64,000 bases of DNA from Vibrio gazogenes (GTDB lineage: Bacteria; Pseudomonadota; Gammaproteobacteria; Enterobacterales; Vibrionaceae): positions 372,001 to 436,000 of the forward strand of contig NZ_CP092588.1 in the NCBI RefSeq assembly GCF_023920225.1, written 5' to 3'. Shown here one piece after another: positions 54,352-63,490 of the stretch; position 1 is the first letter of the stretch, and every line of letters begins with the position of its first letter. The notes under the pieces are model-generated. The model was not told the DNA's origin, searched no databases, and was given only the letters and a program-made list of their open reading frames with translations. The translations under genes and the position numbers were made by a program.

Positions 54352-56142
54352 TCACTCGCTTGGTGAAGACGGTTTTTCTCCATATTGCATCTTGGTCCAC
54401 CGCTGTTTTAAAACGTAAGCCGCAGATTTTGGCCGTCTGTCCCGGGTGAAAATACCTTTCTTGTTTCCGCCGACGCGAACGATACCTTGGGATGTGGCAA
54501 AGTCCGCAAAATTCCAGACTTGTTCACCGACAAGGAAGGGAAGGCGATCAAATACCCGATGATACATGTTGAGGAAATCGCACTGATATTCCTCTGACCA
54601 CATTTCATTGTAAATGGAATGCAGACCAGCCATGGTGTCAGTTCCGTACTCTGTGATGATAATTGGCTTTTGATGCTTCTCATGCCAGGCCATCAACTCT
54701 TGCTCCAGAACCGTCTCGGCTTCTGATAAATCGGCCGGGTTTTCGTACCATCCGTAATACCGGTTCAGGCAAAGTACATCGAATAAATCGCTAATCTGAT
54801 CTTCATGTAATGAAGATTTAGTGATGTTGACACAACAGATTGGTCGCGAAGCATCCAACTTCCGGGTTGCAGAGACTAAAGGCAAAAAGTAGTCCCGGCT
54901 GGCTGCTTCACGAGCATCGGGTTCATTTGCAATACACCACATCACAACGGATGGGTGATTTTTATCTCTTGCGATTAACTCTTGAATTGCCGATAGATGA
55001 GCCTTTTGCGTGTCACTGTTGATGGCTTCATCACAGAACAGCTTTTCCGGTCGGTTAAAGTTTCTCAACATCGGGAGAGAGACGTTAAAACCGACAGCCG
55101 GCGTTTCATTGATCACCACAATTCCATGCTCATCTGCCCAGTCAAGCATTTCCTCTGCATAAGGATAGTGTGATGTCCGGTAAGAGTTCGCCCCAATCCA
55201 GTTCAACAAGGCATGGTCGTGAACCAGCATGACATTATCAAAGCCTTTACCGCGAAAATCTGCATCTTCATGACGACCAAAGCCGGTGAAATAAAATGGC
55301 TGACCGTTAATCAGGAATTTATCTTTCTCTACGGCAATGGTCCGGATCCCGACTCTCAGATCATACTGGTCATCTTTACATTTGACGACGAGGGTATAGA
55401 GATACGCTTTTCCGGGGTGCCATAAAACCGGTGCATCAACGGTTAACGTGCCGTGATTCCCTTCACCTCGGGCGACCTCTTTACCTGTGTGGTCGAATAA
55501 CTGACATTCACACACATCGTCAGCCAATATGTCGTAGTCGATATAACCTTGGCTGTGATCTTCACAGACGCGGGTGACGACAGAGACATCATCGATGAAT
55601 TCTTCAGGTGTCGAGTACAACCAAACATGTCGGTGAATCCCTGCGTAGTTGAAGAAATCGTGGAAATAATGTTGCTTCTTACGGCCATTATTTTCAACAA
55701 CCACACCCGGCGGTATGGTCTGCCACGATAATTCATTGTTGACACAGACGGTAATGCGTACACGTTCTCCGCCATGAACGAGGTCGCTGATATCCGCTTC
55801 AAATGGTGTATAGCCACCACGATGTTCAGCGACACAAACGTCATTACACCAGACGGTTCCCTGATGCGTGACTGCATCGAATCTCAAGACAATACGTTGC
55901 GCATCCCAACCTTGTGGTATCCGTAATTCTGTTTGATACCAGACATTCCCGACGTGTTTTTTTATCTTCTCGTCAGCAAATTGATCATTAAAGCTTCCCG
56001 GGACGGCGATTTTCAATTTATTTTCTAATGGTGCTGAATACCAACGCTCGTTATAACCGATTGTCGAAGGGTCTAATTTAAAGTCCCATAATCCGTCGAG
56101 TAACTTCGTTTCTCGTGCTTCATTTTCTATTGGTTTTAACAT
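54352..56142 (-). CDS. uidA: GH2 beta-glucuronidase
   Basis: It hydrolyses beta-D-glucuronides to glucuronate and aglycone. The 596-aa protein has the GH2 sandwich, immunoglobulin-like and barrel domains, the acid/base in WCIANEPDA (Glu407), the nucleophile in IITEYGTDT (Glu498), NRYYGWY, and the NKKGIFTRDRRPK motif whose Asn-x-Lys contacts the substrate carboxylate and separates glucuronidases from galactosidases. It is cytoplasmic (no signal peptide). It is last in a co-directional run with porin and PTS genes, 30 bp after the porin, unlike E. coli where uidA precedes the uidB symporter. Confidence 0.93.
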   Translation of the reverse strand: MLKPIENEARETKLLDGLWDFKLDPSTIGYNERWYSAPLENKLKIAVPGSFNDQFADEKIKKHVGNVWYQTELRIPQGWDAQRIVLRFDAVTHQGTVWCNDVCVAEHRGGYTPFEADISDLVHGGERVRITVCVNNELSWQTIPPGVVVENNGRKKQHYFHDFFNYAGIHRHVWLYSTPEEFIDDVSVVTRVCEDHSQGYIDYDILADDVCECQLFDHTGKEVARGEGNHGTLTVDAPVLWHPGKAYLYTLVVKCKDDQYDLRVGIRTIAVEKDKFLINGQPFYFTGFGRHEDADFRGKGFDNVMLVHDHALLNWIGANSYRTSHYPYAEEMLDWADEHGIVVINETPAVGFNVSLPMLRNFNRPEKLFCDEAINSDTQKAHLSAIQELIARDKNHPSVVMWCIANEPDAREAASRDYFLPLVSATRKLDASRPICCVNITKSSLHEDQISDLFDVLCLNRYYGWYENPADLSEAETVLEQELMAWHEKHQKPIIITEYGTDTMAGLHSIYNEMWSEEYQCDFLNMYHRVFDRLPFLVGEQVWNFADFATSQGIVRVGGNKKGIFTRDRRPKSAAYVLKQRWTKMQYGEKPSSPSE

Positions 56143-56172
56143 GATGTGCCTTTGAACTAGATGAATTGATAT

Positions 56173-57444
56173 TTAAAGGTTGAAGTCATACTGAATACCC
56201 GCTTTGATATCCCAATAGTCCAGATCATCGCCTAAAGCACTCCCTGAGCGTTTTTCATTGGCCACATCGGATGCAACGAATGCTCTTAATCCCGTAAGCG
56301 GACCAGAATTAACTTTGTAGAATACAGCGGCTACCACACCTTTCCCCTTAATAGAAATCGTTCTGCGGGTATCTTCATATCCATCCGTCATTAACGGTGC
56401 AACCATGACGGAGAAATTATTATTGATCGTATAATTCACACCGATTTGTAAGGAATACATATCTTCTTTATTTCTATCGATACTCAGAGAGCCGACATAA
56501 CCAATATCTGTATTCACATTTGTACCGATACCATTTAATACATGGCTGACATAACCCAATCCGCCGAAATAACTTATATCGGCATTGGTATAGGTAATTT
56601 TTCCAGAATAGACTTGGGTATCATTGTGATAACTTGCGGCTTTCGATAAACCACTTAATGACGCGTTCAGTGTCAGGAATTCATAGCGAATATTACTTTG
56701 GTCATCAAACGAATCTTTTCTTTGTAATTTCAATTCAACCTGAGAAGAAACATCATCCTGCCAAGAATAACCCAGATCAACGCGATTCTGGTCATCGTGC
56801 CAACTACCGGCTAAGAATGCCCGAGGTTCCTTCTTGGAATAGGTTCCGGTGCTTGAGTCGAAGACTCCTTCATCCCGGACACCCGTTCCGACGTCTGTCC
56901 AGAGAAATACGCGTTGACGCCACATGCCCCACAATTCCACATTCTCGTTGAGATCGTAGTGAACAAGCGCGCCTTCGGATAACGTCGGCATCGTCCGATT
57001 CGAGCCACTTGAAATCAACGGGACATCATAAGGCAAGCTGCCATAACCACTATCGGTACCAAAGCGACCAACTTTCAACTTGAGATCATCATTGAGCTTA
57101 AATTTCAGTGCCCCTTGGGTCAGTGAAAAGCTGTCGTATCCTCTTAAGTAACCTCTGGTGCTACTTGAGCCATCTGCCCCTAATTTGTAAACATAGTAAG
57201 CACTGCCGGTGACACCGACAAAGTCAGAGAAATAGTGAGTGTCTAAATCGACCATCGTGCCTTGGACCCATGCATAAATATCTTGACCGCTTGGCCCGGC
57301 ACTCGGTCGCTCGGCTTTACGAAAATCATTTTTTAAACGTAATCGTAATGAATCAGCGTTATTGTCGGATTCGCTGGCGAAAACTGAAGTGGATAACATT
57401 GCGACGATGACAGCGCTTAAAGTTGGGATGAATAATCTCTTCAT
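56173..57444 (-). CDS. UidC-like outer-membrane porin
   Basis: This 423-aa protein has a signal peptide (about 1-23, cleavage after VFA), an amphipathic beta-strand pattern throughout and a C-terminal aromatic-ended strand (GIQYDFNL). RLRLKNDFRKAER and the GALKFKLNDDLKLKVGRFGTD segment resemble the OprD/UidC group; E. coli UidC (about 421 aa) facilitates glucuronide uptake. It sits between PTS IIC (3 bp) and uidA, so it probably admits the glycoside transported by the PTS. Confidence 0.82.
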   Translation of the reverse strand: MKRLFIPTLSAVIVAMLSTSVFASESDNNADSLRLRLKNDFRKAERPSAGPSGQDIYAWVQGTMVDLDTHYFSDFVGVTGSAYYVYKLGADGSSSTRGYLRGYDSFSLTQGALKFKLNDDLKLKVGRFGTDSGYGSLPYDVPLISSGSNRTMPTLSEGALVHYDLNENVELWGMWRQRVFLWTDVGTGVRDEGVFDSSTGTYSKKEPRAFLAGSWHDDQNRVDLGYSWQDDVSSQVELKLQRKDSFDDQSNIRYEFLTLNASLSGLSKAASYHNDTQVYSGKITYTNADISYFGGLGYVSHVLNGIGTNVNTDIGYVGSLSIDRNKEDMYSLQIGVNYTINNNFSVMVAPLMTDGYEDTRRTISIKGKGVVAAVFYKVNSGPLTGLRAFVASDVANEKRSGSALGDDLDYWDIKAGIQYDFNL

Positions 57445-57447
57445 GGT

Positions 57448-58779
57448 TTATGCTCCTTCGTTTACTTTTGTTAAACGAGAAGATTCCGTATCGGAAATAT
57501 TATCCTCGTCCTTTTTCGCTTCTTCACATTCTTTAAGATAAGATTCGTTATCTGCTTTTCTAAAGAATGGGTACCAACAAACAATCTGTACCAGCACAAG
57601 AAATACCTGCACGACTGCAATTTTCCAGCTACCTTCCATAATGCCGTTTAATATAATTGGCATACCTGAAATAGGTGTAATACCTGCAACTCTCGGAACT
57701 AAACCAATATATGTGACGAAATAAGCGATGGTTAAACAAATCGCATTTAAAGAAACAAATGGAATAATAAAACGGAAATTGAAGACCAGTGGTGTACCAA
57801 ATACTAAGGGCTCACTAATACCGAATAACGCTGGAATAGTTGTGAGTTTCCCTAATTTTTTATAGTGCTGACTCTTTGATGCGAACATCATTAAAAGTGT
57901 GAAACCAATAGCACTTGCGGACATGGTATAAGTGCTCACAAATGCGCGGCCGGTAATATTGGGAAGTGCTTCTCCTGCGGCATATGCGGCGAGTTGGGTC
58001 GCATCCATTGCGGTAAAAATAGGCAAGACCACCGAATAGATAACCAGCGTACCATGGATACCGAGGAACCATAGGAGCTGAGCAAATGTCCACAAGATAA
58101 GAATCGATATAATATTGCCACCGACACCTTCCAAAGGCGTTTGAAGGAATGAATAAACAAACTGGTGGACACTGCCAAAAGATGTGGACTGAAAAATAAC
58201 AGAGATAGCAGTAAAGAAGATAACAGAAGCGAATCCGGGAATTAAACTACTAAAACTATCCGCGACAACCGGTGGGACACTGTTGGGCATTTTTATGGTG
58301 AAGCCTTTCGTCCGGAGATAGATATAGAGCCGGGTAGAGACCATACTGACGACAATCCCGGTAAAAATACCAAATCCTCCGAGCCATTTCATACCAATGA
58401 CCGGCATTCCGCTTGGTGAAATATCCATTGGCGTAACAATGAAAAAGCAGATGAATGCTAATATTGCGCAGAATAATGGATCTTCATCATGTTGTTTGGC
58501 ATAACTACCCGCAATCGAAACGCAAAAGATAACTGCTAAAAAGTTCGTGGTGAACATTACGATAAGTTTCAGTGCTGTCGCGACGCCAGATGATGCAATA
58601 AATTCTTTATATGCATCGATCGGTAGATTCAGGAACAGTGCTGCAAATGCGCCTAATATAGTAATCGGCATGGCGGCCATCATACCGCCTGTAATCCCAT
58701 TAACAAATTTACTGGTTTGAATTATATTTACATATTTATTTATATTTTTAATTAATGGACTATTATTTTTAATATTCAT
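57448..58779 (-). CDS. PTS EIIC component, lactose/cellobiose family
   Basis: This 443-aa membrane component has about ten transmembrane segments and the family-specific blocks MMAAMPITILGAFAALF, WFLGIHGTLVIYSVVLPIF and ISEPLVFGTPLVFNFRFIIP. It is the translocating unit of a chitobiose/cellobiose/lactose-type system that phosphorylates the sugar on uptake. IIA and IIB are encoded just upstream as separate proteins. Genomic pairing with uidA suggests a glucuronic-acid-containing disaccharide as substrate; the sequence itself does not prove it. Confidence 0.92.
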   Translation of the reverse strand: MNIKNNSPLIKNINKYVNIIQTSKFVNGITGGMMAAMPITILGAFAALFLNLPIDAYKEFIASSGVATALKLIVMFTTNFLAVIFCVSIAGSYAKQHDEDPLFCAILAFICFFIVTPMDISPSGMPVIGMKWLGGFGIFTGIVVSMVSTRLYIYLRTKGFTIKMPNSVPPVVADSFSSLIPGFASVIFFTAISVIFQSTSFGSVHQFVYSFLQTPLEGVGGNIISILILWTFAQLLWFLGIHGTLVIYSVVLPIFTAMDATQLAAYAAGEALPNITGRAFVSTYTMSASAIGFTLLMMFASKSQHYKKLGKLTTIPALFGISEPLVFGTPLVFNFRFIIPFVSLNAICLTIAYFVTYIGLVPRVAGITPISGMPIILNGIMEGSWKIAVVQVFLVLVQIVCWYPFFRKADNESYLKECEEAKKDEDNISDTESSRLTKVNEGA

Positions 58780-58812
58780 AAGGGTACCATGCGTAGGAAG
58801 AGGTAAATGTAA

Positions 58813-59118
58813 TTAACCTAATAACAAAAGCGCATCATCAAGGACTTTATCCCCATTCATACTTCCGTAATCGACCATATCAATGACAGCGACCTTCACG
58901 CCTTTTTCTTCATATATGCCTCGAATTTTATCTTCTAGATACATAATCTGAGGACCAAGAAGTAATATATCTATATTTTCTTTATATGAATCCAGTTTGC
59001 CCTCGGGCATTGCCAAAACACTAATATCAAGGTTTCTTTTTTCTGCACTGTCTTTCATTTTTTGCATGAGCATCGATGTAGACATACCGGCAGCACAAAT
59101 TAAAATTATATTAATCAT
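58813..59118 (-). CDS. PTS EIIB component, lactose/cellobiose family
   Basis: This 101-aa cytoplasmic protein carries the phosphocysteine loop ILICAAGMSTSMLMQKM (Cys8), as in CelA/ChbB. It accepts phosphate from IIA and passes it to the incoming sugar. It lies 33 bp upstream of the IIC gene and 11 bp downstream of IIA. Confidence 0.93.
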   Translation of the reverse strand: MINIILICAAGMSTSMLMQKMKDSAEKRNLDISVLAMPEGKLDSYKENIDILLLGPQIMYLEDKIRGIYEEKGVKVAVIDMVDYGSMNGDKVLDDALLLLG

Positions 59119-59129
59119 TTTGTTACCTT

Positions 59130-59450
59130 TTATTTACTGTGGATTAATTTATACATATCGATCATTTCAATTGCGAGATCACGAGATGTGATTGCGTTCA
59201 TTAAATGATCCTGACCATGAACAATAACTAAAGAAACATTTGAGAGACGGTTTCCATTTGCTTCTTCGTGAAGTAGGTGAGTTTGAAATTGATGGGCTTT
59301 TAATAGCGCTTCATTTGCTTCTTTAATACATGTATCAGCATCCGAGAAGAAGCCCTTCTTTGCACATTGAATTGCCATAATAGATTTGCTTTTCGCAAAG
59401 CCACCATTTACAACCAACTCAGTTACAATATCTTCTAGTGAAATATCCAT
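59130..59450 (-). CDS. PTS EIIA component, lactose/cellobiose family
   Basis: This 106-aa helical protein has the active histidine in VIVHGQDHLMN (His78, with His82), as in LacF/ChbA. It forms a trimer in characterised relatives and takes phosphate from HPr. It is the first enzyme gene downstream of the PRD regulator and may have its own promoter in the 95-bp gap. Confidence 0.93.
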   Translation of the reverse strand: MDISLEDIVTELVVNGGFAKSKSIMAIQCAKKGFFSDADTCIKEANEALLKAHQFQTHLLHEEANGNRLSNVSLVIVHGQDHLMNAITSRDLAIEMIDMYKLIHSK

Positions 59451-59545
59451 TAATAACTCCTATTAACTAAATTACATAATAAATAGACTATAGAAAAACT
59501 CTACTTAGATATTTTCCTTTTCTAATGTGGAAATTTTCGGTGATG

Positions 59546-61423
59546 TTATAAAAGAGAGATGAAATTATCGAATGACGGTTCAGCAATTAATTTCTTAACA
59601 GCATCCTCGTTAAACACAAATCGGCTAGTTCTTGCATAGAATGTTTCTTGGGCCTCATTCTCTTTTGATGAAACCGACGTCAGCAGGACAACCTGAACGT
59701 AGTTTTTACCCCACCAAATCGGTTCTTTCAGCACACCGACAATCACAAAATCCTGATCACTGATGATTTTGTAGGGGTGAGGGGTTGCAACCAGATTGCC
59801 AAAGTCCGTCTGACCTAATTCTTCCCTTTTATTGACGGAATCAAGAAATGTCTCAGGTATCTGAATAGACGCAGAAGCAAGCTCGCACAATCGTTTGATG
59901 ACGTCGTCCTTGCTATTTTCATTAATGTGATTAAAAAATAATTCTCGGCGGTAAAATGTCGTGACAATACTGTCTTTTTCAAACATATCCGTATATAAAT
60001 CAACTTCTTTACTTTCTAAGAAATGACTGACTTCAACGATAGGAACCGGTATATCGATATCAATTTTTACAGTGGAAAAAACATAGTCAATTTGATGCGC
60101 TTCAAAGTTAAAATCAGCAAGTTCATATGAGGAACATTCAAATATATTATCGATATAGTCTCCGAATGCATTTCTGTATTTTCTGATAATAAGCTGGCTG
60201 GTGCTTTTCCCGGACGAACAGACGATCACAATATTTTTCTTGACCGATCCCTTTCTGTTTTTGTCCAAGGCTAATTCAATCAACATCGCAAAGTAAGTGA
60301 TTTCATCTTCACTAATTTGAGTGCCATAGTGCATGGATAATGCAAGGCTTGCGGTACTTGCTAAGGTGAAAGCAAAAGGTAATTCTTTAATGATTTCTAA
60401 TTTCAGTGGGTTGGTTACCGGGATGCCATATTTCATTCTCAGATCAAATGGAACGAGATGCTTACTGATGGATAATCTGAGGTCGAAGTTTTGAAAGAAA
60501 TTAAGATTGTGAGAGTCAAGAATCTCTTTGAACATTTTGCTGGTTAAATCATCAATATATCTTGATATAACCAGATTGTTGTTTCTTTTGTATGCACTTG
60601 ACGGCAGTTTTGCTGATAATAGCAGCGACAGATACTGAATTTCTTTCTCTGAAAGATAGGTGTTCAATTCTTTGGCTATACAGTCTGAGATTTCATGAGC
60701 TGCTGACAATAAGTCAAGATTTTCTTCATGCTCACGGTTGTCAATGCTCATGATGTAAAACCCATCTTTGAATCTCTCTAAAGAGATGAAGATATGCTTC
60801 ACTAAATCATCAAGGTAGGAGTCAGACACGGTAATGTTTTTACTCATCAGTGTCGTGACAACAAATGTATTGATGATGTTGATCAAATCATGTGAAATGT
60901 TGAATTCTGACACATTGAAGTTACTATCTATGATCTGCTCAGAAATACACATTCTCTTATGTATTTCATCACCTTCAATCAGGATGCCATAATTAGGTCT
61001 TCTATTAATTCTCAATTGATAGTGATTTAAAATTGTTTCGACTTTCTTGATGTCAGAACTGAGTGTATTCCTTGATACATAAATATTGTCACAAATATCG
61101 TCTATTTTTATATAATTGATTCTGGATATTAAAAAGGAGAGTAAAAAAATAACTCTTTCATCCGGTGTTTTAGGGTGTGTAATATCTGAAAGAAAACTAC
61201 GTTTGTATTGGGAAAATTCGACCTCATTGTGAACGATGAGAGTATATCCCATGTTTGGTTTTGATAGCACTGCCGCACCGTGCTCATTCAACTCATCATT
61301 CAGTAATTTGATTCTGTTTCGAACCGTCTTTTCACTCGTGTTGACCTTGTTTGCAATGTTTCTGGCAGACTGATAACAATCCTCTCTCAATAATGTTAGT
61401 ATTTCAGACAACTTATGATTCAT
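59546..61423 (-). CDS. PRD-containing transcriptional activator (LicR/MtlR type)
   Basis: This 625-aa regulator has an N-terminal HTH (about 5-65, SARNIANKVNTSEKTVRNRIK), a second DNA-binding segment, two PRD domains (about 165-380), an EIIB-like domain with IVIVCSSGKSTSQL (about 385-480) and an EIIA-like domain with the phosphohistidine motif VATPHPYKI (about 490-620). Such proteins are switched by PTS phosphorylation. It is the likely activator of the downstream PTS-porin-uidA genes. ATG 61423 has AGGGG 8 bp upstream; a GTG at 61432 is the alternative. Confidence 0.92.
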   Translation of the reverse strand: MNHKLSEILTLLREDCYQSARNIANKVNTSEKTVRNRIKLLNDELNEHGAAVLSKPNMGYTLIVHNEVEFSQYKRSFLSDITHPKTPDERVIFLLSFLISRINYIKIDDICDNIYVSRNTLSSDIKKVETILNHYQLRINRRPNYGILIEGDEIHKRMCISEQIIDSNFNVSEFNISHDLINIINTFVVTTLMSKNITVSDSYLDDLVKHIFISLERFKDGFYIMSIDNREHEENLDLLSAAHEISDCIAKELNTYLSEKEIQYLSLLLSAKLPSSAYKRNNNLVISRYIDDLTSKMFKEILDSHNLNFFQNFDLRLSISKHLVPFDLRMKYGIPVTNPLKLEIIKELPFAFTLASTASLALSMHYGTQISEDEITYFAMLIELALDKNRKGSVKKNIVIVCSSGKSTSQLIIRKYRNAFGDYIDNIFECSSYELADFNFEAHQIDYVFSTVKIDIDIPVPIVEVSHFLESKEVDLYTDMFEKDSIVTTFYRRELFFNHINENSKDDVIKRLCELASASIQIPETFLDSVNKREELGQTDFGNLVATPHPYKIISDQDFVIVGVLKEPIWWGKNYVQVVLLTSVSSKENEAQETFYARTSRFVFNEDAVKKLIAEPSFDNFISLL

Positions 61424-61609
61424 CTGCTTCACCCCTATTATTTTTCTCTATGATATTCCCGCCTGAGACACTACTCCAGATATTGATAAGGTAGACAGAT
61501 GTGGAAGAATATTGTGTGAACTTAGATGCCATTTGGCAGCGAATGACATATGCAATTCGTTTTTTTGTATCAAGAAGAATACAATTTGCGGTAGGCATTG
61601 AATCCGGTA

Positions 61610-61626
61610 CCAACTAGACTAGTTGG
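61610..61626. promoter_or_regulatory. 17-bp palindrome CCAACTAG-A-CTAGTTGG upstream of alcohol dehydrogenase
   Basis: A perfect 8-bp inverted repeat around a single A lies 31 bp upstream of the chosen start (61658), well placed as an operator. The binding regulator is unknown and not adjacent on this side. Confidence 0.5.
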
Positions 61627-61657
61627 CAACAATATTGAGTTAGCATCAGGAGATCGT

Positions 61658-62815
61658 ATGAATAACTTTACTTACTTTAGTCCAACCAAAATTCATTTTG
61701 GTAAAGGTCAGATTGCCGCACTGAAAGAAGAAATTGCGCCCAATAGCCGCGTTTTGCTGACTTACGGTGGCGGGAGCATTAAAGCGAACGGTGTCTATGA
61801 GCAAGTGCTCGATGCGCTTCAAGCGTGTTCTGTCGTCGAGTTCGGCGGCATTGAGCCCAATCCGCATTACGAAACCTTGATCAAAGCCGTTGCAGTCGTG
61901 AAACAAGAGCAGATCGATGTCATTCTGGCTGTCGGTGGCGGTTCGGTGATTGATGGCAGTAAGTTGATTGCCGCCGCTGCATGTTATGACGGTGATTACT
62001 GGGACATCATTACCACCGGTGGTGCTTGTGTGAAGCGTGCTTTGCCTTTGGGTTGTGTACTGACGTTGCCGGCAACCGGCTCTGAGATGAACGGAAACAG
62101 TGTGATCACCCGGGCAGAAACACAAGATAAATTAGCCTTTGGCTCTGATTTTGTGCTGCCGTTATTCTCGATACTTGATCCACAAACCACGTATACACTG
62201 CCGACCCGACAAATCGCTAATGGTGCCGTTGATAGTTTTGCTCACATTATGGAGCAGTACATGACGTATCCGGTCAATGCGAAAGTCTCTGACCGTTTTG
62301 CGGAAAGCCTGTTGACCAATTTGCTGGAAGACGGCCCGGCAGCGCTGGCGACGCCTGAGGATTATGAGGTGCGCGCCAATCTGATGTGGACAGCAACAAT
62401 GGCGCTCAACGGTACATTGAAAAATGGTGTGCCATCAGACTGGTCAACCCATGCAATTGGTCATGAACTGACCGCGCTGTATGGCCTCGACCACGCTCAG
62501 ACGCTGGCGATTGTGATGCCTGCATTATGGCGTTACAAAAAAGAGCAGAAAAAAGGCAAACTGTTGCAGTATGCCCACCGCGTACTCAATATTACATCGG
62601 GTACAGAAGATGAGCAGATCGAGCTGGCAATTCAGAAAACCGAAGACTTCTTCATCCAGATGGGTAATCCAACCCGACTTTCTGACTACAACCTGAGTGA
62701 GAAAGATATTCCGGCAGTGGAAGAAAAACTGACAGCCCACGGCCTGCTTGCGCTCGGAGAGCACCAAGATATTACCCCGCAAGATGCCGCAGAAATATTG
62801 AAATTAGCGCTGTAA
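61658..62815 (+). CDS. Iron-type alcohol dehydrogenase (YqhD/BDH-like)
   Basis: This 385-aa group III dehydrogenase reduces aldehydes, probably with NADPH. It shows FTYFSPTKIHFGKGQI at the start, the nucleotide loop AVGGGSVIDGSK, TLPATGSEMNGNSVITR and the metal-binding histidines in WSTHAIGHELTALYGLDHAQ. ATG 61658 with AGGAG is preferred to the in-frame ATG at 61598, whose extension crosses the palindrome. It is divergent from the PRD regulator; a role in aldehyde detoxification is more likely than one in the glucuronide pathway. Confidence 0.9.
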   Translation: MNNFTYFSPTKIHFGKGQIAALKEEIAPNSRVLLTYGGGSIKANGVYEQVLDALQACSVVEFGGIEPNPHYETLIKAVAVVKQEQIDVILAVGGGSVIDGSKLIAAAACYDGDYWDIITTGGACVKRALPLGCVLTLPATGSEMNGNSVITRAETQDKLAFGSDFVLPLFSILDPQTTYTLPTRQIANGAVDSFAHIMEQYMTYPVNAKVSDRFAESLLTNLLEDGPAALATPEDYEVRANLMWTATMALNGTLKNGVPSDWSTHAIGHELTALYGLDHAQTLAIVMPALWRYKKEQKKGKLLQYAHRVLNITSGTEDEQIELAIQKTEDFFIQMGNPTRLSDYNLSEKDIPAVEEKLTAHGLLALGEHQDITPQDAAEILKLAL

Positions 62816-62831
62816 CCGTACAGTGAATCAA

Positions 62832-62870
62832 AACAGCCCAGTGATGAGAACATGACTGGGCTGTTTTTTT
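62832..62870 (+). terminator. Rho-independent terminator after alcohol dehydrogenase
   Basis: AACAGCCCAGT (62832-62842) pairs perfectly with ACTGGGCTGTT (62855-62865), and a run of seven T ends the structure. Confidence 0.95.
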
Positions 62871-63112
62871 GTCTGTGGGTTGAGTGTCATATTCCGGTGC
62901 CACACTGTTGGCTCATAAAAATATCGCTCGGCAGATGAGACAGCATCGTGCTTTACTATACGTTGCTTTGAATAATTAAAATATGATGTGGTGATTTTAG
63001 TGGTATGTTGTTCACCATTCGTTTTCGGTTTATACCCAAGTAACCTCAAGATGCAGGATTCAGAGTGTCTTCAATCGGCGCCTTTCTGCGTCAAATGCTA
63101 TATTCAATATAT

Positions 63113-63490
63113 TTAAGCAAAGCGCTTTTCTAGGTAGTTGATAATATCTGAAGATTCATACATCCATTCAACGTTGCCATCTTGTTCAATCCGTAAGCAA
63201 GGCACTCTGACTTTACCACCCCCCTCAAGCAATTCTGTTCGGTATTTTGAGCCTTCTGACACGTCACGCTTTTCAATCGGCAGGTTCAGCTTATACATCG
63301 CTCTGCGCGTTTTAGTGCAGAATGGGCAGGCCGAAAACTGGTAAAGGGAGAGGTTGGTTAGCGCTTGGTTAATTTCTTTTTGTTTTTCGGGGTCGCGCTT
63401 TTTTTTAGGGCCACGGGTGATGAGATCAACTGCAATAATGATGTAGCCAAGTAGGTTACGGATGACGTTGATAAGTAATTTCATGTGCAT
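63113..63490 (-). CDS. Membrane-anchored glutaredoxin-like protein
   Basis: This 125-aa protein has an N-terminal hydrophobic helix (about 3-25, LLINVIRNLLGYIIIAVDL), a basic linker and a glutaredoxin/GST-N thioredoxin fold (about 45-125) with the redox motif CPFC in QFSACPFCTKTRRAM, the cis-proline in RVPCLRI and YESSDIINYLE. Similar small proteins are common in Vibrio and other gamma-proteobacteria; the partner is unknown. Start at 63490 or the in-frame ATG at 63484. Confidence 0.87.
   Translation of the reverse strand: MHMKLLINVIRNLLGYIIIAVDLITRGPKKKRDPEKQKEINQALTNLSLYQFSACPFCTKTRRAMYKLNLPIEKRDVSEGSKYRTELLEGGGKVRVPCLRIEQDGNVEWMYESSDIINYLEKRFA

Noticed and set aside
63033..63110. TATACCCAAGTAACCTCAAG-type sequence before the glutaredoxin gene end as a dispersed repeat or insertion-sequence relic
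   Set aside because: No second copy or inverted terminal repeat is visible in the window, so it cannot be supported here; a genome-wide copy search would decide.
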